The notes beneath the pieces are model-generated. The model ran no database searches. It saw only the letters and a list, made by a program, of their open reading frames with translations, and was not told where the DNA came from. Of a DNA stretch of 64,000 nt, positions 19,249 to 27,516 are shown piece after piece. Location: NCBI RefSeq assembly GCF_013401515.1, contig NZ_CP058529.1, positions 1,860,001-1,924,000 on the forward strand, written 5' to 3'. Source of the stretch: Halorarum halophilum (lineage in GTDB: Archaea; Halobacteriota; Halobacteria; Halobacteriales; Haloferacaceae). Position 1 is the first letter of the stretch; every line of letters begins with the position of its first letter. A program made the translations under genes and the position numbers.

Positions 19249-19902
19249 TCAGCCGCCCTCCGCGTCCGTCCCGGCGTCGTCCACCCCGGCTTCGTCGGCC
19301 GTTCCTCCGTCGTCCGTCGACGGCTCGGCGGCCTCCGTATCGTCGTCGGCCGTGGCGCCATCGGTCTCGTCGCTCGTCCCGTCAGCGGCCGGCCCCGCTT
19401 CGGCCGTTCCATCGTCGTCCGTTTCGTCCCCTGTCGGCTTCGGGTTCGGAACCATGGCCGCGAGGGTGTTACGGACGTACCGCATCCCGGAGGCGATGCC
19501 CATCAGGCCGTCCATCAGCGCCTGCTGGTTGGCCTCGTCCGGGTAGATCCGGTACTCCGTCTGGATCACCTCGGCGTTCCTGAACTCGCAGGCGGCCCCC
19601 TCCTCGTCGAGGAACGTGTAGAAGCCGGGCGTCGCGGCGAGCATCGGGCCGATGCGCTGGAGCAGCACCTGCCGGTCCTGGTCGTCGCGCAGGAGCGCCC
19701 GCGACCGGTCCGTGTCGAACGCGGTCTTTCCGACGACACGGAGCGGTCCCCACGTCTCCTCCTTGATGACGTGGATCGGCAGCCGTGAGAGCCGGAGTTC
19801 GTAGTTGAACTCCGTCTCCTCGTCGTCGTGGTTCGTCACCTCCCGGACGGCGTTGTCGTCGATCCAGCGTCGGACCTGCTCGCCACTGACGTGGGTGGTC
19901 AT
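19249..19902 (-). CDS. DUF2299-like conserved protein with long acidic tail
   Basis: A 217-residue protein. Residues 1-145 form a compact domain (SGEQVRRWIDDNAV, FNYELRLSRLPIHVIKEE, then a CEFRNAEVIQTEYRIYPDEAN segment) resembling the archaeal DUF2299 family; this is from memory and tentative. The last about 65 residues are a low-complexity Asp/Glu/Ala/Thr tail, typical of haloarchaea. ATG 19902 begins the conserved part; an upstream Met adds 16 unlike residues. Function unknown. Confidence 0.7.
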   Translation of the reverse strand: MTTHVSGEQVRRWIDDNAVREVTNHDDEETEFNYELRLSRLPIHVIKEETWGPLRVVGKTAFDTDRSRALLRDDQDRQVLLQRIGPMLAATPGFYTFLDEEGAACEFRNAEVIQTEYRIYPDEANQQALMDGLMGIASGMRYVRNTLAAMVPNPKPTGDETDDDGTAEAGPAADGTSDETDGATADDDTEAAEPSTDDGGTADEAGVDDAGTDAEGG

Positions 19903-20040
19903 GTCCCCCGTTACGTCGTGCGGCCGAAAAGGGCAGAGCCTGCGTGTCAAGGTCTATGGGTGGATATCGGGTCCACGAGCATCGAGAGATCGCTCACCCG
20001 GAATCCTTCCGGAAGCACTCGGGGCCTTCGGCCCCACTCA

Positions 20041-20179
20041 TGCGAGGGAAGGGATTTGAACCATGGTCGGACGTGCTCGGCTCGCTTCGCTCGCCTATGC
20101 GCGACCTCCCTGGTTCGAATCCCTTCCTTCTCGATTTTATCGCTCCGCTCGAAAATCTGCGAGGGAAGGGATTTGAACC
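20041..20179. repeat. Duplicated tRNA-Leu 3' end (possible att scar)
   Basis: The 22-base sequence TGCGAGGGAAGGGATTTGAA plus CC occurs at 20041-20062 and again at 20158-20179, where it is the acceptor and T-arm end of tRNA-Leu. The copies are direct repeats 117 bases apart. A third, inverted and imperfect T-arm-like copy (GGTTCGAATCCCTTCC, 20112-20127) lies between them. This is the arrangement left by integrases that target tRNA 3' ends, but no integrase is present. The short frames here reading GKGFEP are artefacts of the T-arm sequence. Confidence 0.6.
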
Positions 20180-20242
20180 CTCGAACCCCTACGGGAGCGG
20201 ATCTTAAGTCCGCCGCTTTTGGCCTGGCTCAGCCACCCTCGC
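20159..20242 (-). tRNA. tRNA-Leu (anticodon UAA)
   Basis: An 84-base class II tRNA on the minus strand. The acceptor stem GCGAGGG pairs with CCCTCGC. The anticodon stem GCGGA/TCCGC holds loop CTTAAGA with anticodon TAA. There is a variable arm of about 13 bases (TCCCGTAGGGGTT region), and the T loop is TTCAAAT. No intron is seen and the CCA is not encoded. Confidence 0.95.
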
Positions 20243-20283
20243 GCGGATAGACCCTTCCGGGGAGAGCCGTTTGTCGGTTTCGG

Positions 20284-20625
20284 TTACCAGTCGACGCTCA
20301 GGGTGCCGTCGCCGTGGGGGTTCGGCGCGAGTTCCTCGTCGGTCCGGCGGTCGACGACGTGGATGCAGCCGACGTCCTTCTTCGCGGGGCACACCTCGGC
20401 CGCGCGGAGGTTCTCGTCGAGGTCGTCCTCGCCGACGTAGTACGACTTCGGTCGGGCCATCCCGGAGGCGATGTCCATCTCCCAGTTGTCCGCCACTTCG
20501 GCGCACTTGCCGGCGCCGAAGCAGGCGTTCGCCTCGAAGATGATCTTGTACGGCTTCTCCTCGACGGGGGGGCCGTCCCCCCCGTAGTCGCTCGCGGTCT
20601 GCACCTTGGCGTCCGGGTCGCTCAT
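20284..20625 (-). CDS. Ferredoxin (single-cluster type)
   Basis: A 113-residue acidic electron carrier. Cysteines sit in ACFGAGKC (Cys35, Cys41) and EVCPAKKDVGC (Cys79, Cys87). The C-x5-C ... CP spacing is that of single-cluster 3Fe-4S/4Fe-4S ferredoxins that serve oxygenases and similar enzymes, not the plant-type 2Fe-2S ferredoxin of haloarchaea. Partner proteins are not adjacent. ATG 20625 starts the acidic N-terminus; the longer upstream frame is arginine-rich and unlikely. It is downstream of, and divergent in context from, tRNA-Leu. Confidence 0.8.
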   Translation of the reverse strand: MSDPDAKVQTASDYGGDGPPVEEKPYKIIFEANACFGAGKCAEVADNWEMDIASGMARPKSYYVGEDDLDENLRAAEVCPAKKDVGCIHVVDRRTDEELAPNPHGDGTLSVDW

Positions 20626-20915
20626 TCGTGTGCGGGTTGTCGGTGGGCCGTCTTTCGTCTGTCGGTCGCTGTGCATTGGATTCGGCGGGAGAACCGATTC
20701 TCCGAAACGACCCGTTGACGACGGAACGAGGTCCTCGCGTCGGTGGTGAGTGATGTCGATCTCCCGTTCGTCGCACTCCCGGAACCGTCGTGCCTCCGGC
20801 AGGGGATCGGCAAACGGACGCCCTGACTCACCGGATACCCGATCGCGCCACACCACCCGCCCCCCGACCCGGTTCCGGCGGGGAGAAACCTCGACGGGTC
20901 GCCGTGGTCTTCGAT

Positions 20916-21515
20916 CTAGACGCCGAGCCAGTCGTCGTTCCGGACCTCGTATCCGTTCGACCGGCAGAACTTCGCCGCTTGCCGGCGTACCGCCCGGGAC
21001 CCCGGGAGCTTCTCTTTGTCGCGGATCCGCTCTACGATCCAGTCGGTGGTGGCTGCGATCCCCTCGTCCTCGTCGTCGGCGTCGATCGCTTTGAGTTCCC
21101 TGAGCGTCTTCTCGTAGGCCTCCCGCTGTGACCCGCCGAGCTCCTCGTTCCGGAGCGTCTCGCTCGCCTCCACGATCCGTTTCATGGCCGCGGCGATCGT
21201 CGGCCGCTGTACCCGCACGCGGACGGCGGCGGGCGAGTCGAACCGCTCCTCGTCCGTGTCCGGAACGAGTTCCTCGACGGTGTAGGCCCCCTCGACCGAT
21301 TCGACCTCCCGGTCGCCGACCGCAGCGACGACCTCGCTCCCCGTCGCCGGGAACGTCAGGGAGTCGAGTTCCGTCTCGAACTCGTCGAGCTCCGCCTCGT
21401 CGGTCGGCGGCTCCGTCTCGTCCCCGCGTTCGAGCTCCGCGGCGATATCGCGCTCACGCTGGCGTCTCTCGGCGTCCTGCGCTTGCTTGTCCCGGCCGCG
21501 TTTGTCGTCTGCCAT
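20916..21515 (-). CDS. Conserved haloarchaeal protein (DUF5789-like)
   Basis: A 199-residue protein with a charged helical N-terminus (DKRGRDKQAQDAERRQRERD) and a conserved core beginning LTFPATGSEVVAAVGDREVE, followed by EELVPDTDEERFDSPAAVR. This pattern resembles a haloarchaeal domain I recall as DUF5789, which I could not verify. The C-terminal part is longer than the core alone and contains KLPGSRAVRRQAAKFC. It has no known function. It stands alone between the ferredoxin and ahbAB genes. Confidence 0.72.
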   Translation of the reverse strand: MADDKRGRDKQAQDAERRQRERDIAAELERGDETEPPTDEAELDEFETELDSLTFPATGSEVVAAVGDREVESVEGAYTVEELVPDTDEERFDSPAAVRVRVQRPTIAAAMKRIVEASETLRNEELGGSQREAYEKTLRELKAIDADDEDEGIAATTDWIVERIRDKEKLPGSRAVRRQAAKFCRSNGYEVRNDDWLGV

Positions 21516-21670
21516 CCCCGACTGTAGACTGCCTGGCCGGATAACCCTGTGGCCGGAGCGGTGTTTTCTCCGAGCGGAAAAGCCATACCGGAACGGGTCG
21601 AGGAACGCCGCACGACCGGATCGGTTACTGGTTCGATACGACTATCGCGGGGGAACGGAGTCAGATCGCC

Positions 21671-22714
21671 TCACTCGGCGCCGACCAGATCCTCGTACTG
21701 GGCGCCGGTCTGCTTCAGGGTCTCCGTCGAGTACAGTCGCTCGTGGTCGAACGGGAGGTACTCCGCGGCGAGTTCGTCGATCTTCGCGTCCACCGCTTCC
21801 GCCTCCCGGCCGTGGACCATCGTGAACAGGCTGTAGTTCCAGCCCAGTTCGGGCCGGCGCGGCCGGTGGTAGCACAGCGTGACGAACGGGAGCTCCCCGA
21901 CCCGTTCGCCCAGTTCGTCCAGCCGGTCGTCCGGCACGTCCCAGACGACCATGCAGTTGTTCCGGAAGCCCGTGACGACGTGGTTCACCACGCAGCCGAT
22001 GCGCTTGATGCAGCCCCCGGCGCGAAGCCGCTCGACGGCGGCGAGCACGTCGGTCACGTCGGCGCCGACCGCGTTCGCGACGTCGCGGTACGGCGTCGCC
22101 GACAACGGGAACCCGTCCTGGATCTCCAGCAGCACCCTCGCTTCGAGGTCCGTCAGGCCGCCGACCGCGTCCTCCGAGATCCGCGTCGCGGACGCCTCGG
22201 TGTGTTCGATGGACTCCCGCGCGAACGCGTCGTCGTTGAACACGGGGAACTCCAGGTCGATGTAGAAGTCGGTCAGCATCGGGAGGTTCAGCACGTCACA
22301 CCCGGTCCGCTCCTCGATCTCCGCGAGGATCCCGTCGCGCCGCTCCCGCGTGCTCGCGGTGACGACGAACCACATGTTCCACTCGTGGTCGCGCCGGTAG
22401 TTGTGGTTCACCTGCCGGAAGCCGTTGATCACCGCCGCGATCTCGGCGAACCGATCCTCGGGCGCTCGGACGGCCGCCAGCGTGGAGGAGCCGATGACCG
22501 GCGGGTTCAGGACGGCGCCGAAGCGCCGGAAGACGCCCCTGTCGTACAGGACGCGGACGCGCTCGACCGCCTCCTCCTCGGGGATGCCGAGCTCCTCGCC
22601 GACGACCCGGAACGGCCGCTCGACGACGGGGAAGCCGCTCTGGTAGTCGTCGACGAGGCGGGCGTCGATCTCGTCGAGGCCCTCGCGCCAGCCCTCGTCC
22701 TCCAGTGCGCGCAT
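21671..22714 (-). CDS. ahbAB: Siroheme decarboxylase, fused AhbA-AhbB type
   Basis: A 347-residue protein made of two AsnC/Lrp-like units (about residues 10-165 and 180-340), each a winged helix followed by a ferredoxin-like domain. The first unit contains NHNYRRDHEWNMWFVVTAS and the second CYHRPRRPELGWNYSLFTMV, the His/Arg and Trp-Asn signatures of siroheme decarboxylases. Separate AhbA and AhbB subunits convert siroheme to didecarboxysiroheme in the alternative haem pathway; here both are in one chain. It could be mistaken for a transcription factor because of the HTH parts. No other haem genes are adjacent. Confidence 0.88.
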   Translation of the reverse strand: MRALEDEGWREGLDEIDARLVDDYQSGFPVVERPFRVVGEELGIPEEEAVERVRVLYDRGVFRRFGAVLNPPVIGSSTLAAVRAPEDRFAEIAAVINGFRQVNHNYRRDHEWNMWFVVTASTRERRDGILAEIEERTGCDVLNLPMLTDFYIDLEFPVFNDDAFARESIEHTEASATRISEDAVGGLTDLEARVLLEIQDGFPLSATPYRDVANAVGADVTDVLAAVERLRAGGCIKRIGCVVNHVVTGFRNNCMVVWDVPDDRLDELGERVGELPFVTLCYHRPRRPELGWNYSLFTMVHGREAEAVDAKIDELAAEYLPFDHERLYSTETLKQTGAQYEDLVGAE

Positions 22715-22830
22715 TAGCGGGAATTGGGTGTCGGGCTATCTACCGGTTTCGGAGTCGGCCGGGTGGACGGGCGTCCAGGTCGCGCGACCGAACGGGACCC
22801 TTTTTGCGCCGACAGGACCAAGCCGGCGAC

Positions 22831-23907
22831 ATGGAACAAGCGACCGAGGAGTTCGGGGAGTGGCCCCTCAAACGCCTCATGACGGAGGTCTGCGGCTCGG
22901 GTCCGAAGTCGGCCGACGACATGACCCGCGAGCAGGCGACCGAGGCGATGCGGCGCATCTTCGCCGGCGAACCCGACGACACCACGCTCGGGGCGTTCTG
23001 GCTGGCGAACCGCTGGAAGCGCAACAACCCGGAGGAACTGGCGGCCTACGTCGACGAGATGTGCTCGCGCGTCGAGTACGCCAGGCCCGACGCCGACCCG
23101 GTCGACTGCGGCGCGAACTACGACGGGAAGGGCGAGACGGCCATCCTCGGCGTCGGCGCGGGCATCGTCGCGGCCGGCGCGGGCACCCCGGTCGTCGTCC
23201 ACTCGGGCGACCGCGTCCCGACCCAGAAGCAGGACGCCTACAAGCACGTCCTCGACGAACTCGGCGTGACGACCGAACTCGACCCCCGGGAATCGGCCGA
23301 CATGGTCGACGAGGCCGGGTTCGGCTTCTACTACCAGCCGTCGTTCAACCCCGACGTCCACGCGCTGTGGGAGCGCCGGGACACGATGGGCGTGCGGACG
23401 TTCCTCAACACGATCGAGACGCTGGCGAACCCCGCCGACGCGGACGTCCACCTCGGGTCGTTCTACCACCTCGCGTTCGCGAAGAAGGTCGTCGACACCT
23501 TCGAGCGGTCGGAGTTCCACGACCTCGGCCGCGTCATCATGTTCCAGGGGATGGAGGGGTACGACGACATCCGGCCGGGGTACACCAAGGTGGCCGAGTG
23601 GACCGCGGGTGACGGCGACGGCGCGGAGTTCACGGACTACGAGATCGAGACGCCCGAGTACGGGATGGACTTCGAGGAGGCGGACCTCGAGGTGGACGAT
23701 GTCGCCGCCGACTCGGGCCGCATCGCCGAGGAGGTCGTCTCGGGCGAGCGGGAGGACCACTGGCGCGACGCGGTCGCGCTCAACGCCGCCTTCCGCATCT
23801 ACGCCCGCGAGGACGTCGCGGACCTGGAGGAGGGGCTCGAGGTCGCCCGGGAGGCGATCGACGACGGGAGCGCCGCGGCCGTCCTCGAGGACCTCCGCGC
23901 GTTCTAA
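22831..23907 (+). CDS. Anthranilate phosphoribosyltransferase-like (TrpD2-type) protein
   Basis: A 358-residue protein of the glycosyltransferase family 3 fold. The N-terminal helical domain contains DDMTREQATEAMRRIFAGE, and the phosphoribosyl-site region reads GANYDGKGETAILGVGAG. A further segment HSGDRVPTQKQDAYKHVLDE replaces the canonical His-Gly-Asn-Arg motif of TrpD. The canonical GTGGD motif is missing, so this is a divergent paralogue rather than the tryptophan enzyme, and no trp genes are near. The start is ATG 22831, 30 bases after a TTTTTG tract. Divergent from ahbAB. Confidence 0.75.
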   Translation: MEQATEEFGEWPLKRLMTEVCGSGPKSADDMTREQATEAMRRIFAGEPDDTTLGAFWLANRWKRNNPEELAAYVDEMCSRVEYARPDADPVDCGANYDGKGETAILGVGAGIVAAGAGTPVVVHSGDRVPTQKQDAYKHVLDELGVTTELDPRESADMVDEAGFGFYYQPSFNPDVHALWERRDTMGVRTFLNTIETLANPADADVHLGSFYHLAFAKKVVDTFERSEFHDLGRVIMFQGMEGYDDIRPGYTKVAEWTAGDGDGAEFTDYEIETPEYGMDFEEADLEVDDVAADSGRIAEEVVSGEREDHWRDAVALNAAFRIYAREDVADLEEGLEVAREAIDDGSAAAVLEDLRAF

Positions 23908-23960
23908 CGGGTGATATTCGGCCGCGAGAGTTTATCAGTGGTACCGCCACAGACGCACGC

Positions 23961-24482
23961 ATGAGCGGTGTCGCGACCGCGAACGTCTACGGCCTGTTCT
24001 TCCTCGCGGCCAGCGCCGCCGTCGTGCTCCTCGCGCTCACGACGTACGTGGTCGGTCGCCAGATCGGCCACGAGCGTGCGGTGGTCGCGATGTTCGGGCT
24101 GGTCGGCGCGTTCACGCTCGTCGGCGGTGTCGGTGGGCTCGGCCCCGACGGGGCACGCGTCCCGGTCCTGCTGGGCGTCGCGTTCCTCTACGTCCCCCTC
24201 GTCGTCGGCGGAGCCGTCGCCAGGGGTGTCACGGCGCGCGGCTGGCGCGAGGTGTGCCGGACCCTCCTCGGCGGCTGGATGGCCGCCCTCGTGCTCGCGC
24301 TCGTGACGCAGGCGGCCGGCGCGTCCCTCGATGCCGTCATCTCGTGGTCGCCGGGACTGTTCGGCGTCGACTGGTACCTCGGCTTCCTCGCGTACATGGG
24401 GATCGTCGGGCTGGTGGCGGGCGGAGCGACGGTTGCGTTGCTCTCGCGGTCACTCCGCGAAACGAGCGTGTCGGCCGCCTGA
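23961..24482 (+). CDS. Haloarchaeal membrane protein, about five helices
   Basis: A 173-residue protein with about five hydrophobic segments (residues about 8-30, 40-58, 65-85, 100-122, 138-162). It follows the TrpD-like gene by 53 bases on the same strand, with its own TTTATCA-like promoter element at about 23931. No recognised domain; possible roles are unassigned. Confidence 0.65.
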   Translation: MSGVATANVYGLFFLAASAAVVLLALTTYVVGRQIGHERAVVAMFGLVGAFTLVGGVGGLGPDGARVPVLLGVAFLYVPLVVGGAVARGVTARGWREVCRTLLGGWMAALVLALVTQAAGASLDAVISWSPGLFGVDWYLGFLAYMGIVGLVAGGATVALLSRSLRETSVSAA

Positions 24483-24503
24483 GGTCGTCGAACCGCCCTG
24501 TCG

Positions 24504-25151
24504 TCAGACGACCTCGAACAACGCACCCGGGGTCCCCTTCTCCGCGTCTTCGTCGCCGGACAACGGTACGTCCCGGACCCCGAAGCAGTGGAGTCCCGGT
24601 TCGAAGTCGACGCCGCCGGCCGCACGATGGGCGGTGTCGGCACCGCCGTCCCCGACTTCGACGGGGACGGTCCACGTGTACGTCCCACCGGGTTCGATCT
24701 CGGCACCGAGGTCCTCGACGGCGTCGCGGGGGTCGACGTTCGTCCACCCGTCGTCGTCCTCGCGCCAGACGGTCCAGTAGTACGGGCCGAAGAAGACCGA
24801 GCCGTCGCTCCGATTGACGAGCGACAGCTCGACCGTCCCGTCCAGTTCGACCTCCTCCGCCGACGGGTGGACGAACACGGGCGTCTCGGCGGTGGCCCGA
24901 TGGTAGCAGCCGTCGAGCATCGGCGGACACGGCCGGTCCGCGAACCGCGACTCGCCCGGCGGGTCGGCAGTCGCGGTCGGGTCGGGTAAGTCGGTCGTCC
25001 CCCGAGTCGTCGTCACGGTGTCGTTCGCTGTTCCCGGACGCGTCGGACTCGGTTCCGTCCGGGACGGTGACGGTGCTGACTGCGTTCCGGTACAGCCTGC
25101 GAGCCCCGCCAGCGCGGCGAGGACGGCCCGGCGGGAGGGATCGGGGACCAT
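24504..25151 (-). CDS. Tat-type lipoprotein of unknown function
   Basis: A 215-residue secreted lipoprotein. The N-terminus SRRAVLAALAGLAGC has a twin-arginine and a lipobox ending in Cys24. A Ser/Thr/Pro-rich linker (about residues 28-70) follows, then a beta-rich domain with SVFFGPYYWTVWRE, resembling immunoglobulin-like haloarchaeal exported domains. ATG 25151 is chosen because it places the twin-arginine motif close to the start. It is convergent with the membrane-protein gene. Confidence 0.75.
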   Translation of the reverse strand: MVPDPSRRAVLAALAGLAGCTGTQSAPSPSRTEPSPTRPGTANDTVTTTRGTTDLPDPTATADPPGESRFADRPCPPMLDGCYHRATAETPVFVHPSAEEVELDGTVELSLVNRSDGSVFFGPYYWTVWREDDDGWTNVDPRDAVEDLGAEIEPGGTYTWTVPVEVGDGGADTAHRAAGGVDFEPGLHCFGVRDVPLSGDEDAEKGTPGALFEVV

Positions 25152-25253
25152 GCGCGGGTTGTCACACAATCGGGATAAGTATCTTCTCCCGGTCGGCCGG
25201 GACGACGTTCGGATCGGACGGATCGAACGGGGACTGCGGTGCGGGGCGGCGGC

Positions 25254-26216
25254 TCAGTCCAGCCGGATCGCTACGCCCACGAGCGTCTGGCCCGCCGTCA
25301 CGGTCGCCTCCCGCGCGACCGAGTACACGATCCCGGAGCGGTCAGCGTGCGCCTCGTGGAGCGTCTCGTAGGTCGTCGGGTCGAACACCTCGCCGACGTA
25401 GTCGCCCTCCTCGACCTCGTCGCCGATCGCCAGCCCGTCTGCCGCCCGGAACAGCCCCGAGTCGCTCGCCTTCACGCGCCCGAGGTGGTTCCGGGCGCGG
25501 GTGCCGTCCCAGTCGGGCACCGGCTCCCCGTCGTCGAGGACCCCTGTGTGCCGGAGCACGCGCTTCATCCCCGTCACGCCCGCGTCGATGGCGTCCTCGA
25601 CGAGTTCCTTGTTGTGCGCGAGTTCGGGCGTGATCGAGGGGATCCCCTCCCTCGTCGCGGCGACGCGGAGCTTCCCGCCGAAGCTCCGCTTCTCCCACTC
25701 GTCGTCGGCGTCCTCGCCCGCGGCCTCGGCGAGCAGGAGGTCCGTGCCGAACGCCTCCGCGAGCTCCCGGCAGCCCTCGTCGCCCTTCAGGTATACCGTA
25801 TGGGTGAGCATCTCCGGGCTCCCGGTGTGGAGGTCGACGATGTGGTCCGCGTCGCCGGCGTACTCCCACAGCGCGGCGGCCATGCGCTCGTGGAGGCTGC
25901 CGTCGGGGTCGCCCGGCCAGCAGCGGTTCATGTTGGGGTTCACCGAGTCGTACGCCTCGGGCGTGGTGTAGGAGACGGCGTCGAAGGTGAGCGGGTCCGC
26001 GACGGGGACGGCGTGGAGGGTGCCGTTCAACTCCACCCCCTCCAGCTCGTCGTGCAGGCGCCGGAGCGCGGCGCTCCCGTTGATCTCGCGGCCGTGCTGG
26101 GCGGCCTGCGCGTACACCACCGGGTCGCCGTCGCCGTAGGTGTGGACGGTCGTCTCGACGGCGACGCCGGACGGGAGTCGGGCCAGCGTGACGCGGTCGC
26201 GTGTGTACTCGGCCAT
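25254..26216 (-). CDS. Succinylglutamate desuccinylase/aspartoacylase family protein
   Basis: A 320-residue M14-like zinc amidohydrolase. The zinc-binding HGREIN motif gives His41 and Glu44, and DLHTGS gives the third ligand His130. NPNMNRCWPGDPDG supplies the substrate-binding Asn/Arg. TPELAHN is the probable catalytic-Glu segment. The C-terminal about 80 residues form a biotinyl-lipoyl-like beta domain (EEGDYVGEVFDP, GQTLVGV), common in this family. The exact acyl-amino acid substrate is unknown. It is divergent from the cyclophilin gene, about 180 bases away. Confidence 0.88.
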   Translation of the reverse strand: MAEYTRDRVTLARLPSGVAVETTVHTYGDGDPVVYAQAAQHGREINGSAALRRLHDELEGVELNGTLHAVPVADPLTFDAVSYTTPEAYDSVNPNMNRCWPGDPDGSLHERMAAALWEYAGDADHIVDLHTGSPEMLTHTVYLKGDEGCRELAEAFGTDLLLAEAAGEDADDEWEKRSFGGKLRVAATREGIPSITPELAHNKELVEDAIDAGVTGMKRVLRHTGVLDDGEPVPDWDGTRARNHLGRVKASDSGLFRAADGLAIGDEVEEGDYVGEVFDPTTYETLHEAHADRSGIVYSVAREATVTAGQTLVGVAIRLD

Positions 26217-26399
26217 GGACGGGCCGAGGGAGTGGACGGGCTTGTAACCCCCTACTCGCACGCTGCTCGCGGCCGCGTTCGTCTCCCGGCTGTTCGCCAC
26301 GTTCGTCTCCCGGCCGTCCGCCGCCGAAGGACCACCGCACGCTGTCCGTCGCCGCGGTCGATGGGACGACTTTTCCCGTTCGCCCACGCAGTCGGGAGC

Positions 26400-26954
26400 A
26401 TGAGTGACGACTTGCCGACGGCGACGTTGCACACGAACCACGGCGACATCACGGTCGAACTGTACGCCGACCGTGCCCCGCGCACGGTCGAGAACTTCGT
26501 CGGCCTCGCGCAGGGCGCCGACGACTACGACTCCGCCGAACCCGGCCCCGGCACGGGCGCCTGGGAGGACCCCGAGTCGGGAGAGAAGCGGATCGACCCG
26601 CTGTACGACGACGTCGTCTTCCACCGGATCATCTCGGACTTCATGATCCAGGGCGGCGACCCGACCGGGACGGGACGCGGCGGCCCCGGGTACGAGTTCG
26701 ACGACGAGTTCCACGACGAGCTCCGCCACGACGACGAGGGGATCCTCTCGATGGCGAACTCCGGTCCGAACACGAACGGCTCGCAGTTCTTCATCACGCT
26801 CGGCGCCCAGCCGCACCTCGACGACCGGCACTCGGTGTTCGGCAAGGTCGTCGACGGCATGGACGTCGTCCGGGAGATCGGCTCGGTCCCGACCGGCCGG
26901 AACGATCAGCCGCGGGAGGACGTCGTCCTCGAATCGGTGACGATCAAGGAGTGA
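26400..26954 (+). CDS. Cyclophilin-type peptidyl-prolyl cis-trans isomerase
   Basis: A 184-residue single-domain cyclophilin that catalyses prolyl isomerisation in protein folding. It has the conserved VVFHRIISDFMIQGGDPTG segment with the catalytic Arg, GPGYEFDDE, LSMANSGPNTNGSQFFIT and the C-terminal HSVFGKVVDGMDVV. A short acidic insertion (about residues 40-62) lies before the active site, a known haloarchaeal feature. No signal peptide, so it is cytoplasmic. It stands as a single gene. Confidence 0.95.
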   Translation: MSDDLPTATLHTNHGDITVELYADRAPRTVENFVGLAQGADDYDSAEPGPGTGAWEDPESGEKRIDPLYDDVVFHRIISDFMIQGGDPTGTGRGGPGYEFDDEFHDELRHDDEGILSMANSGPNTNGSQFFITLGAQPHLDDRHSVFGKVVDGMDVVREIGSVPTGRNDQPREDVVLESVTIKE

Positions 26955-27069
26955 CGGCCTGAATCCGGGCTGAACAAGGCCCGACTGACTGAGTTTCACT
27001 TCCACCGAATCCACCACTTTCACTCCGGTCTCGGCGGGAGTACTTACCCGGCGGACGACTACGTCTGAT

Positions 27070-27516
27070 ATGAGGTCCGGCCGCCAAACGACCAGGTTCA
27101 ACAAGGCGAACGCGATCGCGCTCTGGCTCCGTCGCGTCGGGTTCCCACCGGTCGACGTCGTCGCGTGGAAGCTTCGAAACGGGTACGTCGCGTTCTCCGT
27201 CGAGTTCGAGGACGGGGCGCAGCCGGCCGCGTTCCAGGAGGGTCGGTTCGACGCCTTCGTCGAGGATCACCCGTGCGTCCTCGACCACGGGGAGTTGCCG
27301 ATGATCTGGCCGCGGAACCTCCAGGCGATCGCGAAGCTTCCCGACCCGATAGGGGAGTGTGATCACGACGGGTGCGACGTCCCGGCGACGGAGTACATCA
27401 TCTTCCCCTCCCTCGGGAAGGTCAGCACGTACTGCGAACTGCACGCCGAGCACGCCCGCCAGTGCTTCGCCGACGGAGGGGACGGCCCTTACGAGGACGG
27501 TACGCCCGATCGATGA
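27070..27516 (+). CDS. Hypothetical protein with Cys/His-rich C-terminus
   Basis: A 148-residue protein not recognised. The N-terminal half is mixed alpha/beta (NKANAIALWLRRVGFPPVDV, YVAFSVEFEDG). The C-terminal third has CDHDGC, then YCELHAEHARQC, spaced like a treble-clef or zinc-ribbon binding site. The start at ATG 27070 follows a promoter-like GTACTTACC. Its codon use matches its neighbours. Zinc binding is inference. Confidence 0.6.
   Translation: MRSGRQTTRFNKANAIALWLRRVGFPPVDVVAWKLRNGYVAFSVEFEDGAQPAAFQEGRFDAFVEDHPCVLDHGELPMIWPRNLQAIAKLPDPIGECDHDGCDVPATEYIIFPSLGKVSTYCELHAEHARQCFADGGDGPYEDGTPDR

Noticed and set aside
19944-20207. Short frames reading GKGFEP near tRNA-Leu
   Set aside because: They are translations of tRNA T-arm sequence and its duplicate, a known annotation artefact.
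21671-22714. Calling the double Lrp/AsnC protein a transcription regulator
   Set aside because: Both halves carry the siroheme decarboxylase signatures, which fit an enzyme better.
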